64,000 nt of DNA from Microbacterium sp. ABRD28 (GTDB lineage Bacteria; Actinomycetota; Actinomycetes; Actinomycetales; Microbacteriaceae), in assembly GCF_003850245.1 (NCBI RefSeq), contig NZ_CP031015.1, positions 620,001 through 684,000 of the forward strand. Reading direction: 5' to 3'. Shown in pieces: positions 25,931 to 34,779 of this stretch (its first letter is position 1; each line of letters begins with the position of its first letter). Under the pieces are notes generated by a model. It worked only from the letters and a program-made list of their open reading frames with translations. It did not search any database and was not told the DNA's origin. Position numbers and translations under genes: made by a program.

Positions 25931-26334
25931 CCGGCGTCTGCCGGGGGCGCGCCCATCACCTCGCGAAGCTCGAGCCACTCACCAAGCGGCGTGCCGCCCG
26001 CCCACGGGGCCGCGGACAGCTCCGAGGCGAGCTCGAGCGCGCGATCGTAAGAGTCCACTTCGATCAGCATCCAGCCCGCGATGAGATCCTTCGTCTCGGC
26101 GAAGGGGCCGTCGACGACCGGCGGGCGTCCCTCGCCGTCGAAGCGCACCCACGAGCCGTCCATCGACAGTGCCTCAGAGGAGACGAGTTCGCCGGACGCG
26201 AGGAGTCGCTGCTCCATGTCCTTCATGTACTGGACGTGCGCGTTCCACTCGTCCGGCGTGAGCTGGTCCATCGGAACCTGGTTCACCGCAGGGCGACCAC
26301 CGCGGTAGTGCTTGAGCATCAGGTACTTCGGCAT
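25927..26334 (-). CDS. YCII-related DGPF-domain protein
   Basis: Protein of 135 residues with the ferredoxin-like YCII fold. MPKYLMLKHYRGG at the N-terminus, VVDGPFAETKDLIAGWMLIEVDS (the DGPF motif) and a C-terminal DRALELASEL helix are clear. DGPF proteins are the constant neighbours and proposed targets of ECF42 sigma factors. It is translationally coupled to the sigma gene and read in the same direction. A second such pair is at 44480-45921 in this window. Confidence 0.9.
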   Translation of the reverse strand: MPKYLMLKHYRGGRPAVNQVPMDQLTPDEWNAHVQYMKDMEQRLLASGELVSSEALSMDGSWVRFDGEGRPPVVDGPFAETKDLIAGWMLIEVDSYDRALELASELSAAPWAGGTPLGEWLELREVMGAPPADAG

Positions 26335-26503
26335 GTCAGCCTTCCGTTCGTGCGGCCCATTCTGGCCGCTTCATGAGTGAGACGGAACGGAGGCCGCGTT
26401 CTCGACATCCGCGGGCGGAGCGCTCGCCCAGCGTTGCCTATGAGCTCGCTGTGATGTGCCGATTCTTAGTGGCTCCTCAGAACCCGCTCTTCACGATGTG
26501 CCC

Positions 26504-27946
26504 ATGACCACTCTCGCCCCGCGAACGCGCACGACCCCGGCATCTTCCGAGTCCGCTCCTGCGGCGCCGGTTTTGCCGCTCGCCCAGCGTCGCACGCGGC
26601 GAGCCGTCTGGCATGCCGCAGCGACCGCGGTCATCTGGCTCACGAGCCTGTTCGTCGTCGCGCTCTGGGTCGTCGGCGGCGGCGTGACGGCCACCCTGGG
26701 GTTCAACGCCGACACCCTGACGACGCTCGGCCGGCTGACAGGCCTCGTCGGTGCGAACCTGCTGCTCTACCAGGTGCTGCTGATGGCGCGGATCCCGCTG
26801 TTCGAGAGGGGCTTCGGTCGCGAGGCGATCACGCGCATGCACCGCTTCGTCGGATTCTGGTCGTTCTGGCTCATGGGAGCCCACATCGCCCTCCTCGTCC
26901 TGGGGTACGCCGCGACCGCCGCCGTGAACCCGTTCGTGCAGCTCTGGGAGTTCGTCTGGGAGTACCCCGCCATGCTGCTCGCCACGGCCGGGACGCTCCT
27001 GATCCTGCTCGTCGTCGTCACCTCGATCCGCCGTGCGCGGAAGAAGCTGCGCTACGAGTCCTGGCACCTGCTGCACCTCTATGCGTACCTGGGCGTCTTC
27101 CTCGCGCTGCCGCACCAGCTGTGGACGGGCGCCGACTTCCTGTCCTCGCCCGCGGCGACGGTCTACTGGTGGGCACTCTGGGCCGTGGCGGCGGCATCCG
27201 TCCTCGTTTTCCGGGTCGCCATCCCACTGGTTCGGTCCGCGCGCCACGGTGTGCGGGTGCACGCGGTCGAACCCGATGGTGGCAACGGCGTGACCGTCCA
27301 CATGACGGGCCGCGACCTGCACCGCCTCGGCGCACGGGGAGGCCAGTTCTTCGTGTGGCGGTTCATGGACGGCGCCGGCTGGACGCGCGGCAACCCCTTC
27401 TCTCTGTCGGGCGCGCCCGACGGAGAGTCGCTGCGGATCTCGGCGCGCATCGCCGGTGACGGCACTCAGCGCCTCACGCGCCTGCGCCCCGGCACGCGGG
27501 TGCTCATCGAGGGCCCCTACGGCCACATGACCGGCGACGCGCGGAAAGGGTCGAAGCTGCTCATGATCGGCGCCGGCGCCGGAGTGGCGCCGCTCGTGTC
27601 GCTCCTGGAGGAGCAGGCATACCGTCCCGGTGACGCGATCCTGCTGACCCGTGACCACACCGAGCGCGACGCGCTCCGCCAGAGCGCGATCGCGCGACTT
27701 GTCGCCGAACGAGGTGTGCGTCACGCCGGGCTGTCCGGTCCCCGCAATCCCGGCGCATCGTCGTGGCTGGATGCCGGCCACGCCGCGTGGCGGGGACCGG
27801 ACCTCATCCGCTACCTCGCCCCCGACATCCTGGCCTACGACGTGTACGTGTGCGGTCCCGTCCCGTGGATGAGCGCCGTCATCCGGGACCTCAAGCGGGC
27901 CGGAGTCCCGGGCGACCGCATCCATTCCGAAGCTTTCACCATCTGA
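26504..27946 (+). CDS. Ferric-reductase-like membrane flavoprotein (FAD/NAD(P)H oxidoreductase)
   Basis: Protein of 480 residues. An Ala/Pro-rich N-terminus is followed by about six membrane helices (45-235) with haem-ligand-like histidines (RMHRFVGFWSFWLMGAHIALL; SWHLLHLYAYLGVFLALPHQL), as in the ferric-reductase transmembrane domain. A cytosolic FAD-binding barrel (GNPFSLSGAP) and NAD(P)H domain (LLMIGAGAGVAPLVSLLEE; YDVYVCGPVPWM) complete it. It would pass electrons from NAD(P)H across the membrane, probably to the flavinylated protein encoded next. ATG 26504 is preferred; GTG 26456 would add a 16-residue tail without family character. Confidence 0.88.
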   Translation: MTTLAPRTRTTPASSESAPAAPVLPLAQRRTRRAVWHAAATAVIWLTSLFVVALWVVGGGVTATLGFNADTLTTLGRLTGLVGANLLLYQVLLMARIPLFERGFGREAITRMHRFVGFWSFWLMGAHIALLVLGYAATAAVNPFVQLWEFVWEYPAMLLATAGTLLILLVVVTSIRRARKKLRYESWHLLHLYAYLGVFLALPHQLWTGADFLSSPAATVYWWALWAVAAASVLVFRVAIPLVRSARHGVRVHAVEPDGGNGVTVHMTGRDLHRLGARGGQFFVWRFMDGAGWTRGNPFSLSGAPDGESLRISARIAGDGTQRLTRLRPGTRVLIEGPYGHMTGDARKGSKLLMIGAGAGVAPLVSLLEEQAYRPGDAILLTRDHTERDALRQSAIARLVAERGVRHAGLSGPRNPGASSWLDAGHAAWRGPDLIRYLAPDILAYDVYVCGPVPWMSAVIRDLKRAGVPGDRIHSEAFTI

Positions 27947-27966
27947 GCCCGACCCAGGAGCACACC

Positions 27967-28539
27967 ATGAAGAAGATCGTCTACGCCGTCCTGGTCACCC
28001 TGAGCGGTCTGGTCATGCTGCTCAGCTACCGCACCTCACTTGAGGCAGTGCAGCCGCTCGCCGTGGCGGACACGACCGCCTCAACCGGCACAACCGTCGC
28101 CCCGAGTACCGGCACGCAGAGCTCGGACGACGAGTCGACCGAGTCCGGCGACGACGAGTCGACCGAGGAGGGCGCGTCGTCCACGAGTGGATCCACCTCG
28201 AGCTCGTCCGGCTCGTCCTCGTCCTCATCCTCCGGGTCGACGGCCACCGCGAGCGGCCTGACCGACGGGACGTACACCGGCGGCGCGGCGAACACGCGCT
28301 ACGGCGCCGTGCAGGTTCAGATCACCGTGTCCGGAGGCGTGATCACCGACGTGCAGGTGCCGCAGTACCCGAACAGCAACCGCGAGGACCAGCGGATCAA
28401 TGGCCGAGCGCTGCCGACCCTGGTCGCCGAGACGACGCAGGCCCAGAGCGCACAGATCGACATGGTGTCGGGTGCGACCTACACCAGCCAGGGCTACATC
28501 GCTTCGCTGCAGAGCGCGATCGACCAGGCGGGCGCCTGA
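27967..28539 (+). CDS. Exported FMN-binding domain protein with a low-complexity Ser-rich linker
   Basis: Protein of 190 residues. A membrane anchor or uncleaved signal helix (about 4-20) is followed by a 65-residue Ser/Thr/Glu/Asp linker (35-97) and one FMN-bind domain (98-190). The flavinylation motif SGATYT lies at 168-173, where ApbE attaches FMN to the last Thr. It lies between the membrane reductase (20 bp upstream) and apbE (overlapping stop/start). The linker would let the flavin domain reach out from the membrane. This composition is typical of extracytoplasmic electron carriers. Confidence 0.9.
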   Translation: MKKIVYAVLVTLSGLVMLLSYRTSLEAVQPLAVADTTASTGTTVAPSTGTQSSDDESTESGDDESTEEGASSTSGSTSSSSGSSSSSSSGSTATASGLTDGTYTGGAANTRYGAVQVQITVSGGVITDVQVPQYPNSNREDQRINGRALPTLVAETTQAQSAQIDMVSGATYTSQGYIASLQSAIDQAGA

Positions 28540-29354
28540 TGATCGCGACCGGATCCGCGGCCCTCACCCGTACGGTGCGCGTGGCGGAGATCATGGGGAT
28601 GCCGATCAGCATCCACGCGCTGAGCGCGGGCGTCGCCGACACGCAGATCGAGCAGGCTGTCGCGGCGTGCTTCGGCGAGCTTTGCGAGATCGACCGGGTG
28701 TTCTCGACGTACCGCGCCGACTCCGACATCAACCGCATCGCCCGCGGGGAGCTCGCTCTACGGGAGGCCGACCCCCGTGTCTCCGAAGTGGAGGCGGCGT
28801 GCCGGGCGGCGGCGGTCGAGACCGGCGGCCTGTTCTCGGCCACCTGGAGCGGCACGTTCGATCCGACCGGGTTCGTGAAGGGATGGGCCGTCGAGAACGC
28901 CGCCCGTCGTCACCTCCAACCGCTCCTCGGCGCGGTCGACGCGGTCGGCATCAACGCCGGCGGAGATATGCAGCTGTTCGCCGCCGACCGCTCGGCATGG
29001 ATCTGGAACGTGGGGATCGCCGACCCCCGGAATCCGGGCCAGGTCATCGCGACGCTACCGGTCCGCACCGGGGCCGTCGCGACCTCCGGATCGGCCGAGC
29101 GCGGCGCGCACATCATCGACCCGCGGACCGGTGCCCCCGCACGCGGCGTCCTCAGCGCGACGGTGGCCGATGCGAGTCTCGCCCGTGCCGACCTCTGGGC
29201 CACGACCGCGGTGATCGCCGGCTTCGACGACCGCGCGTGGATTCCCCGCGCAGGCACGCGGACCGGCATCCTGATCGCCGCCGACGGCCGCGTCACCCGT
29301 TGGCTCGACGGCACTCCGGTCGACGTGGTCCCGCCCGGAACGCTGCTGGGCTGA
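28539..29354 (+). CDS. apbE: FAD:protein FMN transferase
   Basis: Protein of 271 residues. The family pattern is MGMPISIHAL near the start, EIDRVFSTYRADSDINRIARGE, TGFVKGWAVENAA near 110, the nucleotide/metal motif INAGGDMQLFA near 137, VATSGSAERGAHIIDPRTG and ATVADASLARADLWATTAVI with the magnesium-binding residues. ApbE transfers FMN from FAD to a threonine of FMN-bind proteins. Its substrate is the gene directly upstream, whose TGA overlaps this ATG. No lipobox is visible, which is common in actinobacterial ApbE. Confidence 0.92.
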   Translation: MIATGSAALTRTVRVAEIMGMPISIHALSAGVADTQIEQAVAACFGELCEIDRVFSTYRADSDINRIARGELALREADPRVSEVEAACRAAAVETGGLFSATWSGTFDPTGFVKGWAVENAARRHLQPLLGAVDAVGINAGGDMQLFAADRSAWIWNVGIADPRNPGQVIATLPVRTGAVATSGSAERGAHIIDPRTGAPARGVLSATVADASLARADLWATTAVIAGFDDRAWIPRAGTRTGILIAADGRVTRWLDGTPVDVVPPGTLLG

Positions 29355-29358
29355 CCCG

Positions 29359-30333
29359 TCAGGAGGCGAGGGGTAGCCGCAGCAGGAAAGTGGTCCCGGC
29401 ATCCGAGGTGCTCTCCACCTCGATGCTGCCCCCCGCTCGCACCGCGACATCGCGGACGAGCGACAATCCGAGACCGAAGCTGCGCCGACGGCCGCTCTCG
29501 GCCGACCGCGAGAACCGCTCGAACACGTCTGCCGGTGAGATCCCGCGGATGCCGGAGCCCCGGTCGACGACCCGGATCGCCGCTGTCCCACCCTCCCGTG
29601 CGGCGCGCACCCTCACCTCCGCCCCGCTCGGCGAATGCTGGACCGCATTGTCCAGCAGCGCCACGAGCACTCGCGCGAGCGTCACCGGCGGCAGGGTGAC
29701 CGTGAGCGGTCCTGCCGGTTCGGACCGCAGCGACACCCCCGCCTCGAAGGCCAGGGGCTGCACCGACTGGATTGCGCTCGCGACGGCGTCATCGACGGAT
29801 GCCGCGGCCCGGGCGCTCGCGCCGCCCTCGGCCGCGAGCAGCAGGTCGCTCAGCACATCGTTCATCATCGCGGCATCCGTCCGCAGCTCCTGGAGCGTCT
29901 CGTCGATGGGCTCCCCCCGCTCATGCCGCCGCTGCAGGAGCTGGATGCGGCTCGTGAGCGCCGTCAGCGGAGTTCGCAGTTCGTGCGACGCATCCGCAAC
30001 GAAGTTGCGCTGCATCCGGAGCGCTTCGCCGAGGGGCCGAACCGAGCGCCGTGCCGCGAACCAGGCGACGGCGGCGAGCAGGACGACGCCGATCACCCCG
30101 AGCACGATCACCGCAGGGAGGATCCGGTCCACGTCGATGACGAAGTCGTCGTCGCCGCCGGACCGCGGGAACCCTTCCTCGTGATCGCCGCCCTCCGGAC
30201 GCCGATTGAGCACGATGACGGCGAGGAGCAGGCCGACCCCGCCGGCGATGATCAGCGCAGAGGTGAGGGCGACGGTCAGTCCGATCGAGACCGCGGCTCG
30301 CCGCACTCGGGCGCGGTCGTCCTGCGCGGTCAC
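29359..30333 (-). CDS. Sensor histidine kinase
   Basis: HAMP-less membrane kinase of 324 residues. Two membrane helices (about 17-43 and 71-94) enclose a short 27-residue extracellular loop (RRPEGGDHEEGFPRSGG...), so it probably senses within the membrane. The H-box is FVADASHELRTPLTAL with His117, the N-box LLDNAVQHS, and G-boxes DRGSGI and FGLGLSLVRD. The GTG at 30333 overlaps the response-regulator stop as GTGA. The gene converges with apbE (4 bp apart), so the pair may control the electron-transfer operon. Confidence 0.92.
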   Translation of the reverse strand: MTAQDDRARVRRAAVSIGLTVALTSALIIAGGVGLLLAVIVLNRRPEGGDHEEGFPRSGGDDDFVIDVDRILPAVIVLGVIGVVLLAAVAWFAARRSVRPLGEALRMQRNFVADASHELRTPLTALTSRIQLLQRRHERGEPIDETLQELRTDAAMMNDVLSDLLLAAEGGASARAAASVDDAVASAIQSVQPLAFEAGVSLRSEPAGPLTVTLPPVTLARVLVALLDNAVQHSPSGAEVRVRAAREGGTAAIRVVDRGSGIRGISPADVFERFSRSAESGRRRSFGLGLSLVRDVAVRAGGSIEVESTSDAGTTFLLRLPLAS

Positions 30334-31013
30334 GAGGGGTGCCCCGCCCGGTAGCCGCGCGCGCGGACGGTCTCGATCATGTCGCGGGTCGACTTCCGCC
30401 GGACATAGTGCACGTACGTATCCACCGAGCTCGTCGTCTCGCCCTCGCGGAAGACCGAGCGCAGGATCTCCTCCCGCGAGAACACGTGCTCGGGGCTCGC
30501 ACTGAGGAGTTCCAAGAGTGCACTTTCGGTGGCGGTCAGGGCGATGCGATACCCGCCGGGGTCGTACAGCGCCTGCGACGCGGGCGTGAACGTCCACTCA
30601 CCCAGACGCCGCCGCCCGGCATCCGCGTCGAAGCCCCGCCGCAGGGAGCGCAGCCGCGCAAGCAGCTCCTCGTAGTCGAAGGGCTTCACGAGGTAGTCGT
30701 TCGCTCCTCCGTCCAGCCCGCTCACGCGGTCATCCACCGAGCCGAGTGCGGTCAGCATCAGGATCGGCGTCGTGATGCGTGCCGTCCGCACGGCGCGGAT
30801 GAACTCCACCCCGTCCATACCCGGCAAGCGCCGGTCGACGACCATGACGTCGTAACGTCCGTTCAGTGCGAGCCGCAGTCCCGCCTCGCCCGTGGTCGCG
30901 TGATCGACCCGGTACGCCTCGGAGAGCACTTCGATCGTCATCGTGGCGATGCGCGCGTCGTCTTCGACGTACAGCAGCGCGCCACGGGTGGCATCCGTGT
31001 CCGAGCTCATCAC
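30330..31013 (-). CDS. OmpR-family response regulator
   Basis: Protein of 227 residues. The receiver domain has the acidic pair VEDDA, phosphoacceptor Asp60 (MVVDRRLPGMDG) and Lys near 109 (YLVKPFDYEELL). The C-terminal winged helix runs from about 140 to 227 (LTATESALLELLSASPEHVFSREEIL, VDTYVHYVRRKSTRDMIETVRARGYR). It is encoded upstream of, and translationally coupled to, its sensor kinase. ATG 31013 or the next ATG (31010) may start translation. Confidence 0.93.
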   Translation of the reverse strand: MMSSDTDATRGALLYVEDDARIATMTIEVLSEAYRVDHATTGEAGLRLALNGRYDVMVVDRRLPGMDGVEFIRAVRTARITTPILMLTALGSVDDRVSGLDGGANDYLVKPFDYEELLARLRSLRRGFDADAGRRRLGEWTFTPASQALYDPGGYRIALTATESALLELLSASPEHVFSREEILRSVFREGETTSSVDTYVHYVRRKSTRDMIETVRARGYRAGHPS

Positions 31014-31140
31014 ACCTCCCCGTCGGGCTGGCTCCGAGACTACGGCCCGAGCCGATGCACCGCCTGTGACGGCCCGTCAGGTGAGTGCACCGGTCGTTCC
31101 GGCCCCGCTAGAGTCGCGTCGACGAAGAGGAGAAATCTGA

Positions 31141-31674
31141 GTGAGCAAGGCGCCGGACGCAGCATCGTCCTGGGATTCGCAGGGGTGCGCGGTCTGTCGT
31201 CGCCAGTGGGAGACGGCCGAGCGACCGCGCTTTCTCGCGGAGAACGTCGGGGATCGTAGCGAGCTGTACTGCTGCGCGGTATGCGGGGCCCTGTGGTTGA
31301 TGACGGAACGCGCGGCCGTCGTCGTGCAGCCCGAGGCCATCCGATCCACCTACCCCGGGGTCTTCGAGTCAGCCGGAGGGCACCCGGCGAGTGGCGGGGC
31401 CGAACCCGACCCCGCGCGTGCGGCCGCTTCGGCTGCAGACTCGTCTCGACCAGATGCGCCAGCGAGGGACGACGGAGTTCAGTATTGGCGGCACTCCGTG
31501 GCATCCACAGATCACTACTTCCGGCTGGTGAACGGTCGTGACTTCATCCTCCGGGGCGATCAGTGGGTGCCGTATGACGCCTACAAGTCCGGGCCGAGCT
31601 GGTGGCGACTGACGGGTGAGCCCGACGCTGACGTCATCACTCGCGGAGACCTGCCGCCCGACGCGCCGAGGTGA
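31141..31674 (+). CDS. Hypothetical protein with an N-terminal zinc-ribbon-like pair of CxxC motifs
   Basis: Protein of 177 residues. CAVC (16-19) and CAVC (45-48) motifs suggest a zinc ribbon at the N-terminus. An Ala/Asp/Ser-rich linker (about 78-108) follows, then a C-terminal segment with many aromatic residues (VQYWRHSVASTDHYFRLVNGRDF, PYDAYKSGPSWWRL). It is not recognised as a named family. The GTG at 31141 has GAGGAG just upstream. It is a single gene between the response regulator (divergent) and an acyltransferase (24 bp downstream, possibly cotranscribed). Confidence 0.72.
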   Translation: MSKAPDAASSWDSQGCAVCRRQWETAERPRFLAENVGDRSELYCCAVCGALWLMTERAAVVVQPEAIRSTYPGVFESAGGHPASGGAEPDPARAAASAADSSRPDAPARDDGVQYWRHSVASTDHYFRLVNGRDFILRGDQWVPYDAYKSGPSWWRLTGEPDADVITRGDLPPDAPR

Positions 31675-31698
31675 CTGTCGGGGCGTTAGGGTTGCCGG

Positions 31699-32286
31699 AT
31701 GCTCCGTCTCATCGCCCGCATCTATTGGGCGTTCAGCAGATGGACTCTCGTCACCGAGCCCGCACCCGCCCGGCCCACCGTGGTCCTGGGGGCACCGCAT
31801 ACCTCCAACTGGGACTTCGTGCTCATGCTGGGGATCGCATGGCGCCTGAAGATGCGCTTCCGCTGGTTGGGGAAAGAGAGCCTCTTCCGTGGCTGGCGGG
31901 GCCCGATCATGCGTGCGATCGGCGGCATCCCCGTCGACCGGTCGAACCCCGCTGGCGTGGTCGACGCGCTCGTCAGCCGCATTCGGAACGGTGACGTGTT
32001 CGGCCTCGTCGTGACGCCGGAAGGAACCCGGGGTGGCGTCGCCCACTGGAAATCGGGCTTCTACCGAATCGCCCGCGAGGCGGGCCTCCCGGTCACGCTC
32101 GGCTACGTCGACCGCACCACCATGACCACCGGGCTCGGGCCGACACTTTCGCTCACCGGTAACGTCGGCGCGGACATGGACGCCATCCGCGCGTTCTACG
32201 CGGACAAGTCGGGCATGCGTCCGGCTCTGCGCGTCGAGCCGCGGCTGCGCGAGGAGGACGATCCTCGCCCGGCCGCATCCGCGTAG
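31699..32286 (+). CDS. 1-Acyl-glycerol-3-phosphate acyltransferase-like protein
   Basis: Protein of 195 residues of the PlsC fold. It has the catalytic HX4D motif as HTSNWD (34-39), a substrate motif GKESLFRGWRGP, the VVTPEGTRGG motif near 107, and GLPVTLGYVDRTT. Such short homologues acylate lysophospholipids at the membrane face; the N-terminal IARIYWAFSRWTL helix could associate with the membrane. HTSNWDF in place of HRSYLD-type sequence places it in the branch often annotated only as lysophospholipid acyltransferase family. Confidence 0.85.
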   Translation: MLRLIARIYWAFSRWTLVTEPAPARPTVVLGAPHTSNWDFVLMLGIAWRLKMRFRWLGKESLFRGWRGPIMRAIGGIPVDRSNPAGVVDALVSRIRNGDVFGLVVTPEGTRGGVAHWKSGFYRIAREAGLPVTLGYVDRTTMTTGLGPTLSLTGNVGADMDAIRAFYADKSGMRPALRVEPRLREEDDPRPAASA

Positions 32287-32350
32287 CCGAAGCACACGTC
32301 GATCGCTGAGCCCACGCCGAACCGGCTTCGCGTCGTCGCTCAGCCGCAGC

Positions 32351-33130
32351 TCAGACGGTGCTGTCGAGCACCAGGCGGGTCGTTTCCGCTGGCTGGTCCC
32401 AGTGTGGGAAGTGACCGCAGTTCTCGAACCAGTGCAGCGTGGCATCCGGGAACAACTCCGTCGCGCGCGCTGCCTCGCTCGGAACGGTGACTCTGTCCTT
32501 CCGCCCCCATCCGATCACCATCCTGCCCTTGAGTGAACCGGCCGGCGCGCCTGCCTGGCGAGGCCCGTGAATGAGGGCGTCGAGAGCGGGATCGAGGCTG
32601 CGTGATGTCTTGAATCCCCGGAGCTCGTGCAGCACCAGATCCTGCGGCAGCTTCCAGGGATGAGCGGAGAACTGCAACAGCAGGGCTGTACGGCCCACGC
32701 GGTTGCCCGTGAGGAAGGGAAGCGCCGGTTGTATCCGGCGCACCAGAGCGACAGAGGCCTTGATACTCGCCCCGAAGATCGCAGCCTGGCGGTCGTTCCA
32801 GAACCCACCAGGCGCCAGTGCGACGGTCGTGCCCGCATGCCCGCGACGCGCCATCTCCATCGCCATCCGTGCGCCCATGGAGCTGCCGACCACATCGATA
32901 TCACCCAACTCCGCGTCGCGGACGAAGGCTTCGACAGCATCGGTCAGCGTGGCTATCGTGGTTTCCCCGCTCAGCGGCTCGGACTTTCCGCACCCAGGGA
33001 GGTCGACGGCGATCACCTCGCGTTCGGCTGCCAGTGCCGGGATGATCGGGGCCCAGTTGCCGCTACTGGAACCGAGCCCATGAACCAGGAGCAGTGGTTT
33101 GCCGGAGCCTTGCCGGGTCGAGTGCAGCAT
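32351..33130 (-). CDS. Alpha/beta hydrolase
   Basis: Protein of 259 residues with a canonical alpha/beta fold. It has the oxyanion region LLLVHGLGSSSGNW, the strand IAVDLPGCGKSEP, the nucleophile elbow GSSMGARMA with the Ser near 98, the acid in WGRKDRVTVPSE and the catalytic His in ENCGHFPHWDQP. The substrate is unknown. The ATG at 33130 directly precedes the beta-strand opening (LHSTRQGSGKPLLLVHG). It lies convergent with the acyltransferase and divergent from the RBBP9-type hydrolase. Confidence 0.88.
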   Translation of the reverse strand: MLHSTRQGSGKPLLLVHGLGSSSGNWAPIIPALAAEREVIAVDLPGCGKSEPLSGETTIATLTDAVEAFVRDAELGDIDVVGSSMGARMAMEMARRGHAGTTVALAPGGFWNDRQAAIFGASIKASVALVRRIQPALPFLTGNRVGRTALLLQFSAHPWKLPQDLVLHELRGFKTSRSLDPALDALIHGPRQAGAPAGSLKGRMVIGWGRKDRVTVPSEAARATELFPDATLHWFENCGHFPHWDQPAETTRLVLDSTV

Positions 33131-33308
33131 GGGTCCAACGTAAGGTGGCGGGGTGCGCCCGCCGGGGCCGTTGCCAAAAGGGCACCGAGGGCATACGCAT
33201 CCTCTTTCGATCTCACGCAGGCGATGCGCGCGCAGCGGTCTGGGCAGGGACCGATCCGGAGTCGGCCAGCTCTGCACCGGGAGGATCGTCGGCCATTAGC
33301 ATCGATCG

Positions 33309-34001
33309 ATGAGTAAGAATGCGGTCATCATGCATGGCACGGGCGGCAATCCGGACGTGCTCTGGTACCCGTGGCTGGATCGGCAGCTGACCGCGCGCGG
33401 CTATCAGGTGGAACGCCCGTACTACCCGAGTCTGAACGTCGAGCCGATCTCCACGTTCCTGCCGAAGGTGCTCGACGGTCGTCTGTTCGACGCGGACACC
33501 GTGCTGGTGGGCCACTCCGGCGGCGCCGCACTTCTACTCGCAGTGCTGGAACACCTGCAGGCTCCGGTGGCCCAAACGATCCTGGTCGCGGGCTACGCGA
33601 CCAGACCCAACGACTCCGACGAGCCGGTGCTGCAGGATGTCTACGACTGGGACCGGATCCGCGCCAACGGCGGAGAGATGTACTTCATCAACTCGATCAC
33701 CGACCCGTACGGGTGCGATGCCACGCAAGGTCGGCTGATGTTCGACAACCTCGGCGGCACCCAGATCGTGCGCGACGAAGGCCACTTCGGCGACTTCAAC
33801 CAGCCCTACGACACCTTCGAACTCATCGATCGGCTGATCGTGCCGATGCAGTCCGAGCGCAACGACGCTGAGCCGCACATACCTTCCGCCGGAGAAGCGG
33901 TCGTTCCTGAGATCGAGGTCGACGAGAACGCCGCGCCGCGACCCGAGGAAGAGGTCGCCGACGTCGCCCGCGCGGACGTGCAGTCTCGACCAGGTGGCTG
34001 A
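33309..34001 (+). CDS. RBBP9/YdeN-type serine hydrolase
   Basis: Small alpha/beta hydrolase with C-terminal acidic tail, 230 residues. AVIMHGTGGNPDVLWYPWLDRQL opens the fold; the nucleophile elbow is LVGHSGGAALLL near 68, and the catalytic His lies in RDEGHFGDFNQPY. The RBBP9 family (DUF1234) hydrolyses unknown small esters. The last 45 residues are highly acidic and lack the fold (EVDENAAPRPEEEVADV), an extension not usual in the family. The ATG at 33309 is in good context. Confidence 0.82.
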   Translation: MSKNAVIMHGTGGNPDVLWYPWLDRQLTARGYQVERPYYPSLNVEPISTFLPKVLDGRLFDADTVLVGHSGGAALLLAVLEHLQAPVAQTILVAGYATRPNDSDEPVLQDVYDWDRIRANGGEMYFINSITDPYGCDATQGRLMFDNLGGTQIVRDEGHFGDFNQPYDTFELIDRLIVPMQSERNDAEPHIPSAGEAVVPEIEVDENAAPRPEEEVADVARADVQSRPGG

Positions 34002-34048
34002 GCGATCTCGGCCGGGCGATGTGAAGGCCGGTGAACAGCCCTGCGGGC

Positions 34049-34108
34049 TCACCTGCCCCCGGTGACGCGGAGGTCGGCGCCGGAGGTGAATGCGGCGGCC
34101 GGGTCGGC
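34049..34108 (-). pseudogene. Possible tail remnant of a short-chain dehydrogenase
   Basis: On the minus strand this 60-bp stretch reads ADPAAAFTSGADLRVTGGR and stop, close to the usual SDR C-terminus in which (S/T)GADLRVTGG precedes the end. The same frame is closed by a TAG directly upstream at 34109, so no full gene exists. It is most likely a fragment of a lost gene; chance similarity is possible because it is short. Confidence 0.3.
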
Positions 34109-34199
34109 CTAGCCAAAGATTCGCGGCGCCAAGCTCTGCGCGCGGAGAGTTTCACCGATCGCTTGGAATGTCTGCAGCAGCGAGATTGCTTCAACAGGT

Positions 34200-34580
34200 G
34201 TGAACAACGACGTCATCGAGGCCCTGCACCGAAGTCAGATCATCGACCTGACGACGACCGGTCGCCGTAGCGGTCTGCCGCGCCGCATCGAGATCTTCCT
34301 TCACTACGAGGACGGCGTGCTGTTCATCACCGGGATGCCCCGTCGAGACCGCACCAGGGACTGGATACGCAATATCACCGCAGACCCCCATGTCATCGTG
34401 CACCTGAAGCAGGGAATCGAGGTCGACATTCCTGCCAGGGCACGCGTGATCACCGATCCACACGAAGCACGGCCGCTCATCGAGGCCGCCGCACGACGCT
34501 GGCGCAGAGACGATGTCGAGGAAATGATCGCGCACAGCCCGCTCATCGTGCTGACTGTCGCTCCTTCGCCCCCCGCCTGA
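34200..34580 (+). CDS. Nitroreductase/quinone reductase family protein (deazaflavin-dependent type)
   Basis: Split-barrel flavin-type protein of 126 residues. The pattern is IIDLTTTGRRSGLPRRIEIFLHYEDGVLFITGMP, then DWIRNITADPHVIVHLKQG and VDIPARARVITDPHEARPLIEA, as in DDN-like F420-dependent reductases and the wider PPOX class. The short length matches the minimal members. The GTG at 34200 gives MNNDVIEALHRSQIIDLTT; the gap from the previous gene holds an SDR-like remnant. It is a stand-alone gene; the redox partner is unknown. Confidence 0.8.
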   Translation: MNNDVIEALHRSQIIDLTTTGRRSGLPRRIEIFLHYEDGVLFITGMPRRDRTRDWIRNITADPHVIVHLKQGIEVDIPARARVITDPHEARPLIEAAARRWRRDDVEEMIAHSPLIVLTVAPSPPA

Positions 34581-34779
34581 CGGAGCTCCACGCCGCTTGA
34601 CGCGATCTTCGTCGCTTCGCTGGCGCTGAACGCGCACATCGCGGCCTCGGCGGCACCCCCGTGCGTCCAGGCTCGCTCACGCTGACGTCCCATCGGTGGA
34701 CGCCGGAAAGAAACGTCAGTCACGGTGTCACGCCCGCACGTCTCGCCCCTGCTTCGCGCACTGCCCGCTGAAGGATCGG

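Noticed and set aside
34109..34216. 35-codon minus-strand frame (MTSLFTPVEAISLLQTFQAI...)
   Set aside because: It reads plausibly but is short, overlaps the start of the nitroreductase-family gene and has no ribosome site; chance cannot be excluded.
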